Assembly: GCF_030651185.1 (NCBI RefSeq)
Contig: NZ_JAUSCJ010000015.1
Location: 1 to 32,438, forward strand
Source of the DNA: Phenylobacterium sp.
Lineage (GTDB): Bacteria; Pseudomonadota; Alphaproteobacteria; Caulobacterales; Caulobacteraceae
Direction of reading: 5' to 3'
Length of the DNA stretch: 32,438 bases
In this document: piece after piece, positions 16,873 to 28,767 of the stretch
How positions within the stretch are numbered: position 1 is the first letter of the stretch
How the letters are laid out: each line of letters begins with the position of its first letter
Notes under the pieces: model-generated
The model's database searches: none
What the model was told of the DNA's origin: nothing
What the model saw: the letters and a program-made list of their open reading frames with translations, nothing else
Position numbers and translations under genes: made by a program

Positions 16873-18081
16873 ATGGATCTCACCTACAGCGCCGAACACC
16901 AGGCTTTTCGGCGCGAAGTGCTCGACTTTCTTGAGGCCCACCGCCATGCCGCCCCCAAGGGCGGCGGGGCTGCGCAGCGGCCCTCAGCAGAAGCGGTAGC
17001 CTGGCAGAAACTGTTGATCGCCCATGGTTACGCCGCGCGGACCATCCCGAAGGAATATGGAGGGTATGGGGCCGCGCCGGACATCCTGAAGTCCCGCATC
17101 ATCGGCGAGGAATTCGCCCGTGCCGGCGTCCCACCGGGGCTACAGAGCCAGGGCATTTCGATGCTGGTTCCGACGCTGTTGGAACTGGGGACGGAAGATC
17201 AGAAGCGCCAGTGGATCGGGCCGACGATCCACGGCGAGGTTATCTGGTGTCAGGGATACTCCGAGCCGGGCTCGGGGTCCGACCTCGCCAGCCTTCAGAC
17301 GCGCGCAACGGAGGATGGCGACGACTTCGTCATTAATGGCCAGAAGATCTGGACCAGCACGGCCCGCGAGGCTGACATGATCTTCTGCCTCGTGCGCACC
17401 GAGCCGGACAAGGGAAAGCACGACGGAATCAGCTATCTGATCTTTTCGATGAAAACGCTGGGGATCGAGGTTCGCCCCCTGGTGACCATGACCGGGCACG
17501 CCGAGTTCAACGAGACCTTCTTCACCGACGTGCGCGTCCCGAAGTCCCAGATCGTGGGAAAGCGCGGGCAGGGCTGGTTCGTCGCCAACGCCACCCTCAA
17601 GCACGAACGCGGAATGCTGGGGGACCCGGGCCAGCTCGAAAGCCGCTTCCTTGCCTTGGCGGAGCTGATGCGGACTGAGACAGCAGGCGATGGCCGGATC
17701 ATGGACAACCCGATCCTGCGAGATCGTCTGCTGCGGCTGCAGGCGGAACTCGCGGCGATGAAATTCAATGGGCTTCGCGTGCTGAGCGCCTCGGCGAACG
17801 GCGGCGAAGCGGGGCTCGCGCGGCTGATCGTCAAGCTACAGTCCTGCGAGCTGGCCCACCAGATATCGGCGCTGGCGATCGACGCCCTTGGCGAGCTCGG
17901 CGTGCTCTACGACGGCAGCCCGCACCTGCGCTCCCACGGCAGCTGGCAGCAGGCCTACATGTTCCAGCTTGGCCTGATCATCGGCGGTGGCACCGCGCAG
18001 ATCCAGAAGAACATCATCGCCGAACGGGGGCTCGGCATGCCGCGTGAGCCGAAGCCCACCACGGAAGGGAGCCGCTCCTAA
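16873..18081 (+). CDS. Acyl-CoA dehydrogenase, larger subunit (catalytic Glu present)
   Basis: A 402-residue flavoprotein starting at ATG 16873 (MDLTYSAEHQAF) with AAGGACAGG just upstream; the longer in-frame extension overlaps the DUF35 gene and is rejected. Motifs: CQGYSEPGSGSDLASLQT (flavin and acyl binding), INGQKIWTSTAREADM, and GGGTAQIQKNIIAERGLGMPR at the C-terminus. A glutamate in NATLKHERGML (Glu245) lies where the catalytic base sits in isovaleryl- and long-chain-type dehydrogenases. It resembles FadE28-type subunits of heterotetrameric steroid-CoA dehydrogenases. Its stop codon overlaps the start of the next acyl-CoA dehydrogenase gene by one base (TAATG), which suggests an alpha2-beta2 enzyme. 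Confidence 0.92.
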   Translation: MDLTYSAEHQAFRREVLDFLEAHRHAAPKGGGAAQRPSAEAVAWQKLLIAHGYAARTIPKEYGGYGAAPDILKSRIIGEEFARAGVPPGLQSQGISMLVPTLLELGTEDQKRQWIGPTIHGEVIWCQGYSEPGSGSDLASLQTRATEDGDDFVINGQKIWTSTAREADMIFCLVRTEPDKGKHDGISYLIFSMKTLGIEVRPLVTMTGHAEFNETFFTDVRVPKSQIVGKRGQGWFVANATLKHERGMLGDPGQLESRFLALAELMRTETAGDGRIMDNPILRDRLLRLQAELAAMKFNGLRVLSASANGGEAGLARLIVKLQSCELAHQISALAIDALGELGVLYDGSPHLRSHGSWQQAYMFQLGLIIGGGTAQIQKNIIAERGLGMPREPKPTTEGSRS

Positions 18082-19169
18082 TGGAATTCGGTCTTTCGAG
18101 CGAGCAGCGCATGCTGCAGGACGCCGTGGCCCGTTATCTCGCGGAGCAATCCCCGCTGCGCCATGTGCGAGATATCGCCGCCGCCGCGAAGCCCTGCAGC
18201 CCCGATGTCGCGGCGGGCCTGGCGGATCTCGGCGTGCCGGGGGTTATCATCCCCGCGGAATTCGGCGGGATGGGCCTTGGCCTGCTGGAAGCGGCGCTGG
18301 TGGCCGAAACGCTCGGCTTCAGCGTCGCGCCGGCGCATTTCGCGGGCGCGCATGTGATGGCGCCGCTGGCGATCCTGCTCGGCGGGTCGGACAGCCAACA
18401 GCAGGCGTGGCTGCCGCAGCTGGCGACCGGGGCGGCGAGGGCGGCCGTCGCAGTCAGCCAAGCCGTGGAGGTCCGGGACGGGGTCGGGGTTGTCGCCAGG
18501 GACGGGTGGCTGGACGGGACAGCATTGTTCGTGCTCGACGCTGCGGACGCCGACCTGTTCGTGGTGGCGGACACCACCGGCGCATTGCACCTGGTCGCAG
18601 CCGACGCGCCCGGTCTCACGCAGATTCCGCTGACGACCATCGACAAGACCCGCTCAGTCGGCGAACTCCGGATGACGGGCGTCAAGGCCGATCCGTTGCC
18701 CGGCGGCGGCGGCCGGACCACCCGCCGTATCATCGACGCGGGGCGCATTATGCTGGCCGCCGACATCCTGGGCGCCGGCACGGCTATGATCGAACAGGCC
18801 GTGGCCTACGCTGGCACGCGCGTGCAGTTTGGCCGGCCGATTGGTTCCTTCCAGGCGGTCAAGCACATGTGCGCCGAGATGGCGGCGGCCCTTGAGCCCT
18901 GCCGCTCGCTGGTCTGGTATGCGGCGCACGCCTTTGACCATGCACCTGACGAATCGACCCTGATGGCATGCCACGCAAAATCACACCTCTCCGAGGTCGG
19001 CCGGTTCGTCGCGCGGACCTCCACCGAAGTGCACGGCGGCATGGGCTTCACCGACCTCGCCGGGCTCCACTACTGGTTCAAGCGCATCGGTCTGGATCGC
19101 CAGCTGCTCGGAGGGCCGGAGCTCGTCCGCAACGAGGCCGCCCGCGTTCAGGGCTGGATCGCCGCTTAG
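18081..19169 (+). CDS. Acyl-CoA dehydrogenase, smaller subunit (catalytic base missing)
   Basis: A 362-residue member of the same family, starting at ATG 18081 overlapping the previous stop. It has the middle and C-terminal motifs (GVPGVIIPAEFGGMGLG, GTRVQFGRPIGSFQAVKHMCAEM, TEVHGGMGFTDLAGLHYWFKR). The helix-G glutamate position reads IIDAGRIML, and the medium-chain position after GGMGFT is not glutamate, so neither usual base is present. It is short compared with the roughly 380-400 residues typical of homotetrameric enzymes. This is the signature of the non-catalytic partner in FadE-type alpha2-beta2 dehydrogenases that accept steroid or other bulky CoA esters. Together with the larger subunit it would introduce an alpha-beta double bond. 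Confidence 0.9.
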   Translation: MEFGLSSEQRMLQDAVARYLAEQSPLRHVRDIAAAAKPCSPDVAAGLADLGVPGVIIPAEFGGMGLGLLEAALVAETLGFSVAPAHFAGAHVMAPLAILLGGSDSQQQAWLPQLATGAARAAVAVSQAVEVRDGVGVVARDGWLDGTALFVLDAADADLFVVADTTGALHLVAADAPGLTQIPLTTIDKTRSVGELRMTGVKADPLPGGGGRTTRRIIDAGRIMLAADILGAGTAMIEQAVAYAGTRVQFGRPIGSFQAVKHMCAEMAAALEPCRSLVWYAAHAFDHAPDESTLMACHAKSHLSEVGRFVARTSTEVHGGMGFTDLAGLHYWFKRIGLDRQLLGGPELVRNEAARVQGWIAA

Positions 19170-19180
19170 GAAGCATGCCC

Positions 19181-22433
<3,253 letters not shown>

Positions 22434-22481
22434 GGCGCCCGTCATCTTGATTGACGGGATAAGCAAGAGATGGAGAATTCA

Positions 22482-23750
22482 ATGAGCGACGGCGCGATCG
22501 ATCTGAGGGCCGAGGCCCGCGCAAAGGCCTACGCAATGCCGTTGGAAGACATCAACCTCGCCGACCCCGAGCTCTGGCGCGCCGACACGGTGTGGCCATA
22601 CTTGGAGCGGTTGCGCAAGGAGGACCCGGTTCATCTGCACCCGGCGCATCACCACCCGGACGGTGCCTTCTGGTCCATTACAAAGTATGCCGACATCATG
22701 GCCGTCGATATCAACCACGAGGTGTTCTCGTCGGAGCCATCGATCACGATCTTCGACCCAAAAGAAGACTTCACGCTTCCGATGTTCATCGCGATGGATC
22801 CGCCCAAGCACGACGTCCAGCGCAAGACCGTCAGCCCGATTGTCTCGCCGGCCAACCTCCACCTGATGGAGCCGTTGATCCGCAGCCGCATCACCAAGAC
22901 CCTGGACGAACTGCCGATCGGCGAGCCCTTCGACTGGGTCGATCGGGTTTCCATCGAACTCACTACCCAGATGCTGGCCACCTTGTTCGACTTTCCCTGG
23001 GATGAACGGCGCAAGCTGACCCGCTGGTCGGACATCGCCACCGCGGGACCTGAATCCGGCCTGTTCGTCACGGAGGATTACGAGACCGAGCGCAGGACGG
23101 AGCTGTTCGGCTGCGTTGACTACTTCACGCGGCTCTGGAATGAGCGGGTCAACGCCCCACCTAAGGGCGATCTGATCTCCATGCTGGCGCACGGCGAGGC
23201 CACGCGAAACATGGACCGGATGGAGTACCTCGGGAATCTGCTCCTGCTGATCATCGGTGGCAATGACACCACCCGCAATACGATGACGGGCTCGATCCTA
23301 GCGATGAACCAGAACCCCGATCAGCTGCGAAAGCTGCACGAGAATCCCAGCCTGATTCCCTCCATGGTCTCCGAGACCATTCGCTGGCAGACCCCGCTCT
23401 CCAACATGCGGCGCACCGCCACCCAGGATTTCGAGCTTGGCGGCAAGCTCATCAGGAAGGGCGACAAGGTGCTGATCTGGTACGCCTCAGGCAACCGGGA
23501 CGAGGAGGCGATCGAGAACCCTGAAGCTTACATCATCGACCGAGAGCGGCCGCGCAACCACCTGTCCTTCGGCTTTGGAATTCACCGCTGCGTGGGCAAC
23601 CGTCTGGCCGAGCTGCAGCTACGGATTCTCTGGGAAGAGATCCTGCCTCGTTTTCCTGAGATCCTAGTGCTTGAGGACCCACAGCGCGTGCCGTCGGTCT
23701 TGATCCGGGGTTATTCGTCCATGCCGGTCATGATCCCCGCGCGTTCCTGA
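22482..23750 (+). CDS. Cytochrome P450, CYP153-like
   Basis: A 422-residue soluble P450. ATG 22482 (MSDGAIDL) has GGAGA at proper spacing; ATG 22470 is an alternative adding four residues. Hallmarks: I-helix GGNDTTRN (acid-alcohol pair for O2 activation), K-helix ETIRW (ExxR), and heme loop [15 protein letters not shown] with the thiolate cysteine. Sequence blocks such as [43 protein letters not shown] and [12 protein letters not shown] are strongly reminiscent of CYP153 alkane hydroxylases. Those hydroxylate the terminal carbon of alkanes, or alicyclic and terpene compounds. A ferredoxin gene follows; no ferredoxin reductase is visible. Substrate inferred from family only. Confidence 0.9.
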   Translation: MSDGAIDLRAEARAKAYAMPLEDINLADPELWRADTVWPYLERLRKEDPVHLHPAHHHPDGAFWSITKYADIMAVDINHEVFSSEPSITIFDPKEDFTLPMFIAMDPPKHDVQRKTVSPIVSPANLHLMEPLIRSRITKTLDELPIGEPFDWVDRVSIELTTQMLATLFDFPWDERRKLTRWSDIATAGPESGLFVTEDYETERRTELFGCVDYFTRLWNERVNAPPKGDLISMLAHGEATRNMDRMEYLGNLLLLIIGGNDTTRNTMTGSILAMNQNPDQLRKLHENPSLIPSMVSETIRWQTPLSNMRRTATQDFELGGKLIRKGDKVLIWYASGNRDEEAIENPEAYIIDRERPRNHLSFGFGIHRCVGNRLAELQLRILWEEILPRFPEILVLEDPQRVPSVLIRGYSSMPVMIPARS

Positions 23751-23827
23751 AGCCCCCCTTCAGCACCAAGTAGACTGCGAACCGTGCGCGGAAAGACTCA
23801 GGTCGCACAGAATTCTACGTTCTGCGC

Positions 23828-23843
23828 GGCGTCGCAGGACGCC
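23828..23843. repeat. Short hairpin between P450 and ferredoxin
   Basis: GGCGTC (23828-23833) pairs with GACGCC (23838-23843) around a four-base loop. It sits in the 140-base gap ahead of the ferredoxin start. Without a U-tract it is not a clear terminator; it could modulate or stabilise the transcript. Confidence 0.3.
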
Positions 23844-23889
23844 TCCCCAAATGGATTTTCGCCGCGAATCAGCGGCTGGAGAAAAGCAA

Positions 23890-24210
23890 GTGGCCAAGAT
23901 CACCTATTGTGAGCATGACGGGGTCGAGCACGTCGTTGACGTGAAGCCTGGGCTGTCGGTCATGGAAGGCGCCGTGAAGAACAGCATTCCGGGCATCGAC
24001 GCCGACTGCGGCGGCGCCAGTGCCTGCGCCACATGTCACGTCTACGTGGACGCAGAGTGGACAAGCAAGACCGGCCCCAAAACGCCCATGGAGGTGTCCA
24101 TGCTCGAATTCGCGGAAGGTGTGGCTGAGAACAGTCGACTCGCCTGCCAAATCAAGGTCACAGACGAACTCGACGGGTTGGTCGTACGGATGCCACAGAG
24201 CCAGCATTAG
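23890..24210 (+). CDS. [2Fe-2S] ferredoxin (adrenodoxin type)
   Basis: A 106-residue ferredoxin. GTG 23890 ([11 protein letters not shown]) has GGAG eight bases upstream; an in-frame ATG at 23851 would add 13 polar residues and lacks a site. The cluster ligands follow the adrenodoxin/putidaredoxin spacing C-x5-C-x2-C-x(about 37)-[18 protein letters not shown] and [10 protein letters not shown]. Such ferredoxins pass electrons from a NAD(P)H-dependent reductase to class I P450s, so it is very likely the redox partner of the preceding CYP153-like enzyme. No reductase gene lies in the window, so a host reductase must be used or the gene lies elsewhere. It is the last intact gene before the IS scar. 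Confidence 0.92.
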   Translation: MAKITYCEHDGVEHVVDVKPGLSVMEGAVKNSIPGIDADCGGASACATCHVYVDAEWTSKTGPKTPMEVSMLEFAEGVAENSRLACQIKVTDELDGLVVRMPQSQH

Positions 24211-24246
24211 ATATTCAGTCCCAGGCTTTATGGTGCATTATTTTCC

Positions 24247-24550
24247 GATGGCCGGAAGGATGCGCTATCTGACAGGCTCTTCACGGGAAGAGCCACAACG
24301 ATAGCGGCGGTCCGTCGAGCGGTACAGCATAGCCAAGAGAGCCTGAGGGCCCTTTCGACGCGGCACGGGATCAACCCGAAGACCGGGGTCAAGTGGAAGA
24401 AGCGGGCCTCGACTGAGGGTCTGAGTCCAGGGCCGAAGGATCCAAAGTCGACCGTGCTGGTGATCGAGGAGGAGGCGATCATTGCCGCCTTCTGGAGGCA
24501 CACGCTGCTGCCGTTGGACGACTGCTTGTATGCCCTGCAGCCAACCATCG
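24247..24550 (+). pseudogene. IS481-type transposase, N-terminal fragment
   Basis: The open rightward frame from 24247 reads AAVRRAVQHSQESLRALSTRHGINPKTGVKWKKR, then GPKDPKSTVL and IIAAFWRHTLLPLDDCLYALQPTI. This is the N-terminal helix-turn-helix region of an IS481-family transposase. Coding similarity ends at about 24550, where it abuts the IstB fragment on the other strand. There is no ATG at the left and no DDE catalytic domain, so it is inactive. In-frame TGA at 24568. Part of a nested IS graveyard. Confidence 0.7.
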
Positions 24551-24556
24551 TAGATC

Positions 24557-24838
24557 GGCGTTGTGGATGACCCGATCGAGGATGGCGTCAGCCAGGGTCG
24601 GATTGCCGATGATTTCGTACCAGCGGCCGATTGGGACCTGGGTGGTGATCAGGACGGAGCCGCGGTTGTATCGGTCTTCGACGATCTCTAGGAGGTCGCG
24701 ACGCTGATCGGCGTTGAGGCTCTCTGGACCCCAGTCGTCCAAGATCAGCAGATCGGCGCTCGACAGGGCGCGCAGCATCTTGGGATAGCGGCCGTCGGCG
24801 CGGCCGAGCGCCAGGGCGGCGAAGAGCCTGCCTGCCAT
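24557..24838 (-). pseudogene. IS21 IstB ATPase fragment
   Basis: Reading leftwards, the frame encodes RLFAALALGRADGRYPKMLRAL, then SADLLILDDWGPESLNADQRRDLLEIVEDRYNRGSVLITTQVP and WYEIIGNPTLADAILDRVIHNA. This is the Walker B and sensor region of IstB, the AAA+ helper ATPase of IS21-family elements. The N-terminal part with the Walker A loop is missing beyond about 24838, and the C-terminus is replaced after VIHNA by unrelated sequence at about 24557. Neither IstA nor IS ends are recognisable. Non-functional remnant. Confidence 0.78.
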
Positions 24839-24842
24839 CCGC

Positions 24843-25201
24843 CCCACAGAGTTCAACTACCCCGTCGACATTCAGGGCAAGTGGCACGGCAATCGCTATC
24901 GTTTCATCCGCCGCTATCGCGCTATCGATCGGGGTTTCCAGAGAACCTCGGCGAGGAATTCGACGCCCCCTTCGTCCGCTTGGATTGGCTCAGCCGCGAC
25001 CGCTTCAACATTCAGTGGCATCGGCACACCCGGACCTGGTTCTGCCTGCACCGCGGCAAATCACTCGCCCACGCTCTCAAGCTGATCGAAACGGACGGCA
25101 TCTTGCACCGCTTCAAACGAAACAGGTGCCCGATACAGAATCACAACCGATTCAAGATTTTCCCGCACCATTATCCAAAAGAGTCAGCGACTTATGGGTG
25201 A
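24843..25201 (+). pseudogene. Unrecognised gene remnant with 8-base duplication frameshift
   Basis: Two rightward frames join into one plausible protein: EFNYPVDIQGKWHGNRYRFIRRYR from 24843, then SGFPENLGEEFDAPFVRLDWLSRDRFNIQW and ...TWFCLHRGKSLAHALKLIETDGIL. The break is explained by the unit CGCTATCG occurring twice in tandem (24912-24919 and 24920-24927); removing one copy restores the frame. The C-terminal residues after about 25113 look non-native. No family name could be assigned; the pattern is of a small conserved protein often carried with mobile DNA. No start codon is visible at the left edge, which touches the IstB fragment. Confidence 0.5.
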
Positions 25202-25316
25202 TTGAAAGCTACGCCGGATGGGTACCGAGCTTCTGGCGCGGTTCGATGTGCATCTTTTTCTCCTGGGGGCGACCGCCCGAATGTCCCCAATCCGAAGCCT
25301 TGACCCAGTCTGCTAT

Positions 25317-25345
25317 ATATGTGTTTTTGTTTGCCTCATATGTGT
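25317..25345. promoter_or_regulatory. Double operator candidate, site C
   Basis: ATATGTGT occurs at 25317-25324 and again at 25338-25345, exactly 21 bases apart (two helical turns), about 150 bases upstream of the second thiolase-like gene. The first copy is followed by TTTTGTTTG, like the minus-strand flank of site A. Placement suggests a shared regulator with the first catabolic block. Confidence 0.55.
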
Positions 25346-25498
25346 CAGGGAAGGGTCGCGCGGACGGGCTACCAAATTCGCCATTGATGGAACCCGGCCA
25401 GCCTAGCGATGGGCTAGTCAAGAAGCAGAAATCGTGGGTCGAAGGCAGTCCCTTCGCCGTGCTGTGGCCCTAGTGGCCGACTGAGTTGGGGGCGGGAC

Positions 25499-26674
25499 GT
25501 GAGCATTCGAGGCAAGGCCTTTGTCGCAGGTATCTATGAGCATCCCTGCAGGGGAGCGGCGAACAAGACGCTCGCGCAACTACATGCCGAAATTGCGAAG
25601 GGGGCGATCGATGACGCCGGGCTGAGCATGGGTGATGTGGACGCGTACTTCTGCGCCGGCGATGCGCCTGGCCTGGGTCCGCTCAACATGATCGAGTACC
25701 TCGGCCTGCAGAACGTACGGCACATGGACAGCACCGAAACCGGCGGGTCCTCCTATCTGGTCCATGTCAATCATGCGGCGCAGGCGATCGCGGCCGGGCA
25801 CTGCAACATCGCGCTCATCACGCTAGCGGGCCGCCCCTTAGCGGACGCAAAGGAGGGCAAGTCAGGCGGGTTTCACAATACCGAAGCGCCGGATTTTCCG
25901 TTCGAGGCGCCGTTCGGCGCAAATGTGGCCAACATGTATGCGATGTGCGCCAAGCGCCACATGCACGAGTTCGGAACAACGTCCGAGCAACTAGCCTGGA
26001 TCAAGGTCGCGGCCTCCCATCATGCTCAGTACAATGAGAACGCCAGGCTACGAAACATAGTGACGGTCGACGAAGTCTTGGCCTCTCCGATGATCGCGGA
26101 TCCGCTTCATCGGCTCGATTGCTGCGTGATTACCGACGGCGGGGGAGGCTTGGTCGTCGTCAGCGAAGCCGTAGCCAGAGGGTTGCGACGCCCTCTGGTC
26201 AAGGTTCTGGGCGCCGGCGAGGCGCCCAAGCATCTCTCGGCGGGACGGGTCGATCTGACGTTTTCTGGCGCGCGCTGGTCGGGGCCGAAGGCCTTCGAAG
26301 AGGCGGGCGTGACGGCGAAGGACATCAAATACGCATCAATCTACGACTCGTTCACGATCACGGTGCTCGAGACCATTGAGGATCTCGGATTCTGCGAAAA
26401 AGGGGCGGGGGGGCGGTTCGTCTCCGACGGCAACCTCATTTCCGGGGTTGGGCGCTTGCCGTTCAACACCGACGGAGGTGGGCTATGCAACAACCACCCG
26501 GGCAACCGTGGCGGCATGACAAAAGTCATCGAAGCGGTTCGTCAGGTACGGGGCGTGGCCCATCCTCGCGTCCAGGTGCCCGACTGTGACATCGCCCTGG
26601 CGCACGGGACCGGGGGGCTTCTTGGCTCCCGCATGGGAAGCGCGACCCTTATTCTCGGAAACCAAGACGCATGA
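25499..26674 (+). CDS. Thiolase-like protein, probable aldolase (Ltp2-like), copy 2
   Basis: A 391-residue SCPx/thiolase-like protein starting at GTG 25499 with a GGGCGGGA-rich site upstream. Only remotely like copy 1. The nucleophile loop reads MDSTETGGSSYLVHV and the C-terminal motif AHGTGGLLGSRMG, so both catalytic cysteines of true thiolases appear absent. The tyrosine-bearing IYDSFTITVLETIEDLGFCEKG segment, typical of Ltp2-type aldolases, is conserved. It probably works with the DUF35 protein whose ATG overlaps its stop (ATGA at 26671). It likely catalyses retro-aldol cleavage of a branched 3-hydroxyacyl-CoA, rather than thiolysis; this is inferred from residues and pairing. Confidence 0.85.
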   Translation: MSIRGKAFVAGIYEHPCRGAANKTLAQLHAEIAKGAIDDAGLSMGDVDAYFCAGDAPGLGPLNMIEYLGLQNVRHMDSTETGGSSYLVHVNHAAQAIAAGHCNIALITLAGRPLADAKEGKSGGFHNTEAPDFPFEAPFGANVANMYAMCAKRHMHEFGTTSEQLAWIKVAASHHAQYNENARLRNIVTVDEVLASPMIADPLHRLDCCVITDGGGGLVVVSEAVARGLRRPLVKVLGAGEAPKHLSAGRVDLTFSGARWSGPKAFEEAGVTAKDIKYASIYDSFTITVLETIEDLGFCEKGAGGRFVSDGNLISGVGRLPFNTDGGGLCNNHPGNRGGMTKVIEAVRQVRGVAHPRVQVPDCDIALAHGTGGLLGSRMGSATLILGNQDA

Positions 26675-27063
26675 GCAATCTGAACGAAATCAAGCGCCGC
26701 GTCGTTACGAACGTCGAGAACAAGCCGTTCTGGGAGGCGGCGGGACAAGGCCGGCTCATGGTCGGGTTTTGCAATGCCTGCGGCGAAAACCATTACTACC
26801 CGCGCTCGATATGCCCAATTTGCTATTCAACTGACACCGAGCTCAAGGAAACGTCGGGCCTCGGTCAAATCTACAGTTTCTCCGTCACACGCCAGGCGGA
26901 CCCGCCACACATCATCGCCTACGTGACCCTGAATGAGGGCGTTACGATGCTGACCAACATCGTTGACTGCGATGCCGGCACGCTTCGTATCGGGCAGAGG
27001 GTGCGTGTTCATTTTGTCGAGGCCGAAGACGGCTGCGCGATTCCGATGTTCTCCCCTCTATGA
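26671..27063 (+). CDS. DUF35 OB-fold/zinc-ribbon protein, copy 2
   Basis: A 130-residue protein with an N-terminal helix (NKPFWEAAGQGRLMVGFC), a zinc ribbon (CNACGENHYYPRSICPICYS) and an OB-fold (GLGQIYSFSVTRQADPPHIIAYVTLNEGVTM, then IGQRVRVHFVEAEDG). Four zinc-ligand cysteines are present. The start overlaps the stop of the thiolase-like gene by four bases, which strongly suggests a stoichiometric complex. It differs clearly from copy 1, so this pair may be a separately acquired system rather than a recent duplication. A 115-base gap follows before the next gene. Confidence 0.9.
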   Translation: MSNLNEIKRRVVTNVENKPFWEAAGQGRLMVGFCNACGENHYYPRSICPICYSTDTELKETSGLGQIYSFSVTRQADPPHIIAYVTLNEGVTMLTNIVDCDAGTLRIGQRVRVHFVEAEDGCAIPMFSPL

Positions 27064-27177
27064 CCGCCTCTCCGAATCGAAAGCGGCTTCAGCCCCGATG
27101 GGGTATGGCGCGACTATCTCAGATCGCTCCCCAATCCAATTAGCCGTTGCTCGGCTTCAGGTTAGACGGTGTGACCC

Positions 27178-28743
27178 ATGCTTAGGATGACGTTCGAGGA
27201 CGCTGCGGCCAAAGGCATGGTTGTCGCTTGGCACGCCGCTCGCGAGCCAGACCGACTTGCGATTTCGTCCGAACAAGGCGACCGCACATTTTCGGAGTTG
27301 AACGCACAAGCTAATCGTCTCGTCGAGTTGCTGCGGGGCGCCGGCTTAGTGCCCGGCGATGGGGTGGCGCTTCTCTGCGTTAACCGACCAGAATTCGTCG
27401 AAACGGTCATGGCCTGCCAACGCGCCGGCTTCCGACTAACGCCGGTCAACTGGCACCTTACTGCCGACGAAGTCGCGTATATCGTCGAGAACTGTGAGGC
27501 TAAGGCCTTCGTCGCTGACGCACGACTCACGGTAGCAGCCATCCAAGCGGCCTCCGCAACGTCTGGTCTGCGCGTCAAGCTCGCGGTGGGCGGGCCGATC
27601 AAGGGTTTCGCGTCATACGACACGTTGATGGCGCACGAATCCGGCGAAAATGTTCCAAATCCCATTCTGGGCAGTCAGATGCTCTACACTTCGGGTACGA
27701 CGGGGCATCCTAAGGGAGTCTATCGGGGCAGCGCGCCACCAGCTTCCTCTCTTTTTGCAAAAATGGTCGAGACAGCGCAGTTTAATGGCGCACACGACGT
27801 TTCGGTGGTGACCGGACCGCTCTATCACGCCGCACCTCTGAGCCTGAATCTCCTGCTCCCGCTCTCCGCGGGGGTTCACACGTTACTGATGGACAAATGG
27901 GATGCGGAGGCAATGCTCCGTTTAGTCGATCAGCATCGCATCACCCATACCCACATCGTGCCGACGATGCTCAATCGGCTCCTCCACCTCACCCCCGACA
28001 TCCGCTCGAAATATGATGTTTCATCACTGCGCTGGGTGCTTCACGGCGCGGCTCCATGTCCGGTGCATGTGAAGCAGGCGGCGCTCGAATGGCTAGGGCC
28101 CGTTGTTTTCGAATACTATGGCGCAACCGAAGGCGGCGGGGTGTTCATCGAGCCGGCCGAGTGGCTGAACAAACCTGGCTCTGTAGGCAGGCCCACTGCG
28201 GGGGTCGTCATGCAGATTCAGGATGAGAATGGTAAGGAATTGCCGCAGGGCGATGTTGGAACCGTCTATTTCGAGGCGCCTGCAACAGGGAGGTTCGAGT
28301 ACTTCAAAGCTCCGGAGAAGACTGCAGGCGTCTACCGTGGAGCGTTCTACACGATGGGCGATCTGGGCTACGTGGACGAGGATGGATTTCTCTTTCTGAC
28401 CGGCCGCAGCGCCGAGGTAATCATCTCTGGCGGAGTGAATATCTATCCATCGGAAATCGATCAGGAGGTCCTCCAACACCCGGCGGTCAAGGATGTGGCG
28501 ACGGTGGGCGTGCCTAACCCGGACTGGGGTGAAGAAGTCAAGGCCGTGGTTCAACTCAACCAAGGATACGAACCCAACGAGGCGCTGGCCAAGGAAATAC
28601 TGGATTTCGCGGCAGCGCGCCTCGCCACTTACAAACGCCCGCGCACCGTCGATTTCGCCGATGATCTTCCGCGGCTTGAGACCGGCAAGATCGTGCGACG
28701 AACGGTCCGCGACAGATACTGGCAGGGCGAGAAGAAGATCTAA
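27178..28743 (+). CDS. Acyl-CoA synthetase (AMP-forming), copy 2
   Basis: A 521-residue ANL-superfamily ligase starting at ATG 27178; the ATG nine bases later is an alternative. Motifs: MLYTSGTTGHPKGVYRG (ATP loop), VFEYYGATEGGGVF (adenylate), YTMGDLGYVDEDGFLFLTGRSAEVIISGGVNIYPSEIDQEV (A7/A8 hinge) and LETGKIVRRTV with the C-terminal lysine. It would activate a carboxylic acid to an acyl-CoA for the downstream steps. Its sequence and codon choice look different from copy 1, with more A/T at third positions by eye, suggesting a distinct origin. Followed 24 bases later by the SDR gene. Confidence 0.92.
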   Translation: MLRMTFEDAAAKGMVVAWHAAREPDRLAISSEQGDRTFSELNAQANRLVELLRGAGLVPGDGVALLCVNRPEFVETVMACQRAGFRLTPVNWHLTADEVAYIVENCEAKAFVADARLTVAAIQAASATSGLRVKLAVGGPIKGFASYDTLMAHESGENVPNPILGSQMLYTSGTTGHPKGVYRGSAPPASSLFAKMVETAQFNGAHDVSVVTGPLYHAAPLSLNLLLPLSAGVHTLLMDKWDAEAMLRLVDQHRITHTHIVPTMLNRLLHLTPDIRSKYDVSSLRWVLHGAAPCPVHVKQAALEWLGPVVFEYYGATEGGGVFIEPAEWLNKPGSVGRPTAGVVMQIQDENGKELPQGDVGTVYFEAPATGRFEYFKAPEKTAGVYRGAFYTMGDLGYVDEDGFLFLTGRSAEVIISGGVNIYPSEIDQEVLQHPAVKDVATVGVPNPDWGEEVKAVVQLNQGYEPNEALAKEILDFAAARLATYKRPRTVDFADDLPRLETGKIVRRTVRDRYWQGEKKI

Positions 28744-28767
28744 ATCCAACGAAACAAGGATCTAGGA

